A stretch of DNA of 64,000 nucleotides from JABMRP01 sp964444795 (GTDB taxonomy: Bacteria > Planctomycetota > Planctomycetia > Pirellulales > Thermoguttaceae), in assembly GCA_964444795.1 (NCBI GenBank), contig CAYUIQ010000005.1, forward strand, positions 28,608 to 92,607, read 5' to 3'. A program made the position numbers and the translations under genes. Of the stretch, positions 59,505-64,000 are shown piece after piece (position 1 is the stretch's first letter; the number at the start of each line of letters is the position of its first letter). The notes under the pieces were generated by a model. The model had not been told where the DNA came from, ran no database searches, and worked only from the letters and a program-made list of their open reading frames with translations.

Positions 59505-62321
59505 CTATTCACCGGGCTGGACCACGACTTCCCAGGTCTTCTTGTCGAGTCTCGTGCTGTAGTTCCGCTTATCGCGCACGCTGACCGTGATCTGATACTT
59601 GCCGGGGTTGCTAAAGTTGTACCGAAGCTCCGGCTTTTCCGTCCAGCCGACGGGCTGGCCTTTGAAAGACGGTTCACCCATGGCCCAGGTGTAACTGGCG
59701 GCATGGGGCGCGTTTTCGACCGTCATCTGGAAACCGGCGATCTGTCCGGCGGTGATGATAGGAGGCATGTGAGTGAGCGCCGTCAGACGCGTCTGGCCGG
59801 GGACGGCGGGCTTCTCGGGTTCGGCATCCACGGGAGTTGCGGCGGTGCCTGCCGCGTAGTCGACCGTATCCTTCTTGATACCCTGCAACTGAGAACTGGC
59901 CAGTACCTGCTGCAGTTCATTCCGAAACTCCGGCGGCGCATGGCGGCGAAACTCGTAGACATGGCTGTGGTTGAAGTGGCCTGTGGGTAGACGCGACTTC
60001 AGATTGACGACGAAGATTTCGTCCGTCAGGTTCACCGTGCTTGGAATGAGATTGAACTGGATGACACGAGTGGCTTCGGCCGACTTACCGGGTTCCGGCG
60101 TCAGAGTCCGAGCCTCCTTACTGGTTTGGTCTTGGGTAATATTCTCAAGATACCGGCCATGAGTACGTTGTTTCGAGGTGGCAAACGTGAAGTCCGTGTG
60201 GATCAGTCCGAGGTCTGGAGCGAAAACACTTCTCGATGCGTTCAGGCGATGTTGATAGGCAGCATTGTCCCCTTCAGCCCGGCTGGCCTGCAGACGTTGT
60301 GAGCAGGAAGCGCGCACGCGGATTTCCCAGGTACCTCCTGTAGGTATGATCTTCGGCAATGGCTGCCACTCCACGGCCCCTTCGGCAAACAGGCTGTAGT
60401 TGGCGTACAACGTCTTTTTGTCCTCTTCGTACTGAAAGGTGCCGCGCTGATCGAGGCGACCACTGCATCGTATGGGTTCTTTGCAGTTATGCTGGGCGGT
60501 CAACACACCTACGTCGATGTCCGACTTCCATTGCGGCTCATAGAACGCGACGCTATCGTCCTTTACCTCTTTCAATACCCAATAGCCCGCATCCGGCGCC
60601 GGCGAGTAAGGGGCCGAACGCATCCAGATGCCGCCCAGGTCCAGGTACACACGCACCTCGGCCCGCTCCGGCAGTGCGTCGGCGCTGAGCCCGCTAAAGT
60701 CGCACGTGAACTTGCCGTCCCGCACGCTGATGGGGCACTTGGCGGGATCTTGTGGCTGGCCATTGACGACCAGTTGTGCCAAGGGGCCCCCGGCCGATCC
60801 CGAGGGAAGAGAGAAGCGAATCTCCTTGTCATACGGTCCGTGCGGACGATGCACCACACGCCCGGTCAGACGATGTGTTTCCCGATCGATCTGGTCGATG
60901 TAAACATCGAAACGTGGAATGAACCAGTCAACCAGCCGGGTATTGGCGTACAACGCCAACGGCACGAGCACCTGGGCTTGCGAGATACATACGTCGTGGT
61001 TCGGGTTGAAGCCGCGGCACTGCACCTTCGTGCGGCCGAAGCCCATCCACCCTTGATCCACCGCCCAGGACATACGGGCCATGTACACGCGCCTTGATCG
61101 GGGGTGAGTCAACGACCCCATCTCCAAGTCGCGGTAATAGAGGGTCATCGGCGCGAGGCCGGTCGTTTCGCCGTCCACCCGGCAATCTTGCAGTTTCGGG
61201 CTGGGCAAATCGGCCGTGCCGTTGGCATTGTGGACCTCGACCGACTGGCCGTCTATTGTCACCGAACCGCTGACCGTGTCGGCCGAGAAGAAATTGGCGT
61301 TGGTGTAACTTGCGACCACGTGAAACAAGTCGTCCGGTGTCTCGCAGTCTTGGATCTGTTCCCGCAGTCGATCGCTTACCGCATCTTCAATCGCCAAATA
61401 CGCGGACTGGTTACTGCCGACGCAGTTGCGAGTGATTGCCTTAATCACCGTCTCGTTGACGAACCGCTCGTAGGGGTCCGGCCCGAGACTGCCGGCAGGC
61501 GTGAGTGCGGCATGCGCATCGTTACGCACATGGGCGGGCACGGTCATGTCGGCCAGAAGGTGCATCGTCTCACCCAGGCTTCGCCAAGCCGTTGTGAACA
61601 GACGGTCACGCTCGGCAGAGTTGCCCGAGGGGTGACAGGCCCGCCGCATGGCGTTGACACCGTCAAACCACGACCAGTTGTTCTCGGCAAACGGCGGCTG
61701 GCCCTCCCCAGTCAACGCCCAAGTGCGAGCATCCATCTTGGGCTCAACCGCAATTCGGCGTGCGGTGCCGTAGATAGCAGCGGCCAAATGTCGGTGCTCG
61801 TCCGAGAGTCGGCTGCCATCGATCGGGTTGTAGAAGTGCCGCAGGGACATCCACAACTCCGGCTCGTCCGCGGTGTAGCCTGCCTCTATCAGCCACTCGA
61901 CGAAAGTCAGGTTCTTGTCGCCGGTGATGATTTTGAACCGATCCGTCCAGCCGAGCATGTCGCCCGTGGCACCAACAGTGCCGTGCAGCGACAATTCCTT
62001 TCCGTCGTAAACGTGACCGCGGCGCACGACACTCTCCCCGGTAAGCTTCCGCGCAGGCGGCGTCTGGAGTAGCGTGGGAAGCAGCAGATAGGTTACGATC
62101 GGGTCCGTTTGCCCGTCCTTGCCGGCCTGTAGGGCCATGTGCTGGGCGTAGATGCCCAATGCCAGCCGGTTGATACGCCCGTGCGGTGAATTGATGAGGC
62201 GGGTTGTCTCCTCAGGCTCGCCGGGGTTACGATTCTCGTAGGCATGCACGGAATGCGACACGAGCAATGAAAGCAGTATCACCGTTGCAGTATGTGCAGT
62301 ATGCGTGACGTGTTGAGTCAT
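59505..62321 (-). CDS. Secreted zinc-phospholipase-C/S1-P1-nuclease-like protein with PKD domain
   Basis: 938 residues; ATG at 62321 begins a signal peptide (about 1-27, ending HSVHAYE); a TTG two codons earlier is an alternative. The N-terminal half resembles zinc-dependent phospholipase C/P1 nuclease folds: HGRINRLALGIYAQHM, LRHFYNPIDGSRLSDEHRHL, and SLGETMHLLADMTVPAHVRN followed by DAH, which supplies several His and Asp zinc ligands. The middle (about 430-840) is beta-rich with many Cys. The last 95 residues form a PKD-like domain (SYTWAMGEPSFKGQPVG, YNFSNPGKYQITVSVRDKRN). It probably acts on lipids or nucleic acids outside the cell. It is divergent from the PDZ gene. Confidence 0.7.
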   Translation of the reverse strand: MTQHVTHTAHTATVILLSLLVSHSVHAYENRNPGEPEETTRLINSPHGRINRLALGIYAQHMALQAGKDGQTDPIVTYLLLPTLLQTPPARKLTGESVVRRGHVYDGKELSLHGTVGATGDMLGWTDRFKIITGDKNLTFVEWLIEAGYTADEPELWMSLRHFYNPIDGSRLSDEHRHLAAAIYGTARRIAVEPKMDARTWALTGEGQPPFAENNWSWFDGVNAMRRACHPSGNSAERDRLFTTAWRSLGETMHLLADMTVPAHVRNDAHAALTPAGSLGPDPYERFVNETVIKAITRNCVGSNQSAYLAIEDAVSDRLREQIQDCETPDDLFHVVASYTNANFFSADTVSGSVTIDGQSVEVHNANGTADLPSPKLQDCRVDGETTGLAPMTLYYRDLEMGSLTHPRSRRVYMARMSWAVDQGWMGFGRTKVQCRGFNPNHDVCISQAQVLVPLALYANTRLVDWFIPRFDVYIDQIDRETHRLTGRVVHRPHGPYDKEIRFSLPSGSAGGPLAQLVVNGQPQDPAKCPISVRDGKFTCDFSGLSADALPERAEVRVYLDLGGIWMRSAPYSPAPDAGYWVLKEVKDDSVAFYEPQWKSDIDVGVLTAQHNCKEPIRCSGRLDQRGTFQYEEDKKTLYANYSLFAEGAVEWQPLPKIIPTGGTWEIRVRASCSQRLQASRAEGDNAAYQHRLNASRSVFAPDLGLIHTDFTFATSKQRTHGRYLENITQDQTSKEARTLTPEPGKSAEATRVIQFNLIPSTVNLTDEIFVVNLKSRLPTGHFNHSHVYEFRRHAPPEFRNELQQVLASSQLQGIKKDTVDYAAGTAATPVDAEPEKPAVPGQTRLTALTHMPPIITAGQIAGFQMTVENAPHAASYTWAMGEPSFKGQPVGWTEKPELRYNFSNPGKYQITVSVRDKRNYSTRLDKKTWEVVVQPGE

Positions 62322-62557
62322 GGACAATCCAATCGCAAGAGAAATTGCCGTGGATTTGATTTTCGTCTAATATACATCAAACGATCTGACATGTCTGCGG
62401 GAATATTCCGTGCGGATGACGCTGCGGAATCGTGGGAGCGTGACGCCCGGGTGTGACTGTTTTGGGCTTCCCGATCTCGCTGAAAGGCGTGACCGGAGGC
62501 CTACAGGCTACACGCATGTTGTTTTCACCAGATTGCCTATTGCCACGGAGTGGCGAC

Positions 62558-64000
62558 ATGAAACGAACCAGGGCGGCGATGTTTTTTCTGCTTGCCGCGG
62601 CAGCCTCATCCGCGATGACCACGCCGATAGCCCGTGGTGACGCTCCACCGCTTATCGGGATCAATGTCAGGGAAGTCAACTCGCCCGAGGCCCGGCATCT
62701 GGGCATCACGACCCGCGAAGGGGCAGTGATCACCAAAGTGTTCGCCGGCTACGCGGCCGATTTGGCGGGGCTGAAAGCTGGCGACGTCGTGGTCGGGTGC
62801 GGCGATCAGAGAGTGGCCACCTGCGAAGATTTGCAGCGGATGATCCGGGCCAGTACGGCGGGCGACCGGCACCGCGTGGCGTTTCATCGAGGCAATCGCT
62901 TCTATTCGGTCGAATTGACCCTGGGAGCCGCCCGTGAGCAGGGCAGCACACCCCCGAGCGGCGCAAAGGCCGGTCGAGAGCCCTATCTTGGGGCGCGGCT
63001 CCGATCAGCCGGGCACCGCGAGGCGATCGAAGTGGGAATCGAGTCGCCGTTGGGGGCCGCCGTGATCGCGGTAACTCCCGACGCGCCCATGGCGTTGGCC
63101 GGTCTGCGCCAAGGCGATTTGATCGTTTCGTTCGCCCAACAGGAGGTTCAGACGTACGAAGATCTTGAGGCAGCGGTCCGGCGCTGCTCGATCGGCAGCC
63201 GCCAGAAACTCGTCTTCGTGCGTGGGAATCGACGATACATGGCAACCATCACGATCGGCTCTCGGGCAGTCGAGCATCCACGGACCTGGTACGAGCACAA
63301 CGGCAACGAGTACCGTTTCTTGGTTCCCAGGTTCTGGTCGCTCGCAAGCCCAATCGATCCCAGCCAGGCTGCCGAAGGGCGATATGACATGGTGACGTCG
63401 ACCGAAAATGCGTATACGATCCACTGCTTCCACGCGTCCTGGAAGGTCACCACGCCGGAAGCCGCACTGAAGGACTTTATTCGCGAGAAGCTGGCTCATC
63501 ACGGAGAAAAAGGGCATGTGAGCCGATTTCGGTTGGGTGAAGCTCTGGGCGCGGCGGTTGGCGGCTACACGACCGTTGCGGAATCGCGCAGGTCGGAATA
63601 TTGGATCTGTTTCGTGAACGGCAACCGGCGATATGTGTTTCAGGCCTTCGGCCCGCCGCTGGCCGAAGTGGATCGCATGCCACCCGTTTTGGCCGATGCG
63701 CTGGGGACCATCGAGTTCCGGCGGGTCGCCCATGGCAACGACGAGCCGCCGGCCTTGGTAGGCTCTCCCTCCGCTCCGGCGTCGAGCCCGGCAAACGAGC
63801 CGAGTGGTCCACTGCCTCCAGGTCCACCGGAAACAGCACAAGACCCCGCACGTCCCGTTCCACCGCTGTCCACAAGCCCGACGAGGCCCGATGCGGAAAC
63901 TGCCGGACCATCACCCGGCACGAATTCAACCGGCACGAATTCAACCGGCAATCGCCCGCCCTCGCCGGCCTCCGTCGCTGAAGACCTGCCGTCCGTGCCG
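62558..64000 (+). CDS. Secreted tandem-PDZ protein, 3' end cut by window edge
   Basis: The frame stays open for 481 codons to the last base, so the C-terminus lies outside. GGAG precedes the ATG at 62558. The signal peptide runs to about residue 24 (RAAMFFLLAAAASSAMTTPI). PDZ1 is at about 28-125 (LGITTREGAVITKVFAGYAA then DLAGLKAGDVVVGCGDQRV). PDZ2 is at about 143-232 (SPLGAAVIAVTPDAPMALAG then LRQGDLIVSFAQQEV). A third region (about 245-390) has YRFLVPRFWSLASPIDPSQA and a mixed alpha/beta pattern. A Pro/Ser/Thr-rich tail begins near 405 with NSTGTNSTGN repeats. No trypsin-type protease domain is present in the visible part, unlike DegP. Confidence 0.85.
   Translation, partial: MKRTRAAMFFLLAAAASSAMTTPIARGDAPPLIGINVREVNSPEARHLGITTREGAVITKVFAGYAADLAGLKAGDVVVGCGDQRVATCEDLQRMIRASTAGDRHRVAFHRGNRFYSVELTLGAAREQGSTPPSGAKAGREPYLGARLRSAGHREAIEVGIESPLGAAVIAVTPDAPMALAGLRQGDLIVSFAQQEVQTYEDLEAAVRRCSIGSRQKLVFVRGNRRYMATITIGSRAVEHPRTWYEHNGNEYRFLVPRFWSLASPIDPSQAAEGRYDMVTSTENAYTIHCFHASWKVTTPEAALKDFIREKLAHHGEKGHVSRFRLGEALGAAVGGYTTVAESRRSEYWICFVNGNRRYVFQAFGPPLAEVDRMPPVLADALGTIEFRRVAHGNDEPPALVGSPSAPASSPANEPSGPLPPGPPETAQDPARPVPPLSTSPTRPDAETAGPSPGTNSTGTNSTGNRPPSPASVAEDLPSVP

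Overview
The window looks like a piece of a high-GC planctomycete chromosome (Planctomycetota, probably a Pirellulales relative). The clues are a DUF1549/DUF1553 (PSD1) plus DUF1501 pair, three secreted sulfatases, exported PQQ-like and hydrazine-synthase-alpha-like propeller proteins with CXXCH motifs, an FSLRTLL-type membrane protein, and BatA-like and DUF4159 proteins. Most products carry signal peptides. Lineage is inferred from gene content, since no rRNA or ribosomal protein gene is present.

Layout. 0-4 kb: a truncated NarL-type sensor kinase and its response regulator, then a 237-bp element bounded by perfect 34-bp inverted repeats, then an SGNH hydrolase on the minus strand. 4.2-10.2 kb: a methyltransferase-like/PQQ-propeller fusion, a beta-mannosidase relic, two DUF2294 genes separated by a promoter-driven structured RNA, and an aminotransferase. 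10.5-15.8 kb: FtsH, a lipoprotein, small membrane proteins and a Tat-exported aldo/keto reductase. 16.1-33.5 kb: a co-directional MoxR-DUF58-BatA-VWA-DUF4175-DUF4159 series that continues with short gaps into a tetraheme cytochrome fused to a 5'-nucleotidase-like domain, a thioredoxin/HEAT protein and a sulfatase. Two large palindromes sit inside this series.

33.8-34.5 kb: tRNA-Ala(CGC) followed by a frameshifted, C-terminally truncated integrase, which looks like the scar of a lost island. 34.7-48.3 kb: a secreted glycan-degradation locus with a glycosidase-like protein, two sulfatases (one fused to an NHL-like propeller), and two hydrazine-synthase-alpha-like CXXCH proteins. One of those two ends in a formylglycine-generating-enzyme-like domain that lacks the catalytic cysteine pair.

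48.3-57.9 kb (minus strand): an apparent operon of PSD1, DUF1501 and a PPC-domain protein. The PSD1 protein is extraordinary: about 1,330 residues of Ala/Gln/Lys-rich coiled-coil repeats precede the usual DUF1549/DUF1553 region. 57.9-59.5 kb is a decayed zone with a DUF1549 fragment, a truncated ImmA/IrrE-like gene ended by short repeats, and an 18-bp hairpin between repeat arrays. 59.5-64 kb: a zinc-phospholipase-C-like/PKD secreted protein and a tandem-PDZ secreted protein that runs off the window.

The best candidates for something undescribed are the PSD1 coiled-coil rod with its DUF1501/PPC partners, the DUF2294-flanked structured RNA, and the extension of the MoxR operon by redox and sulfatase genes.
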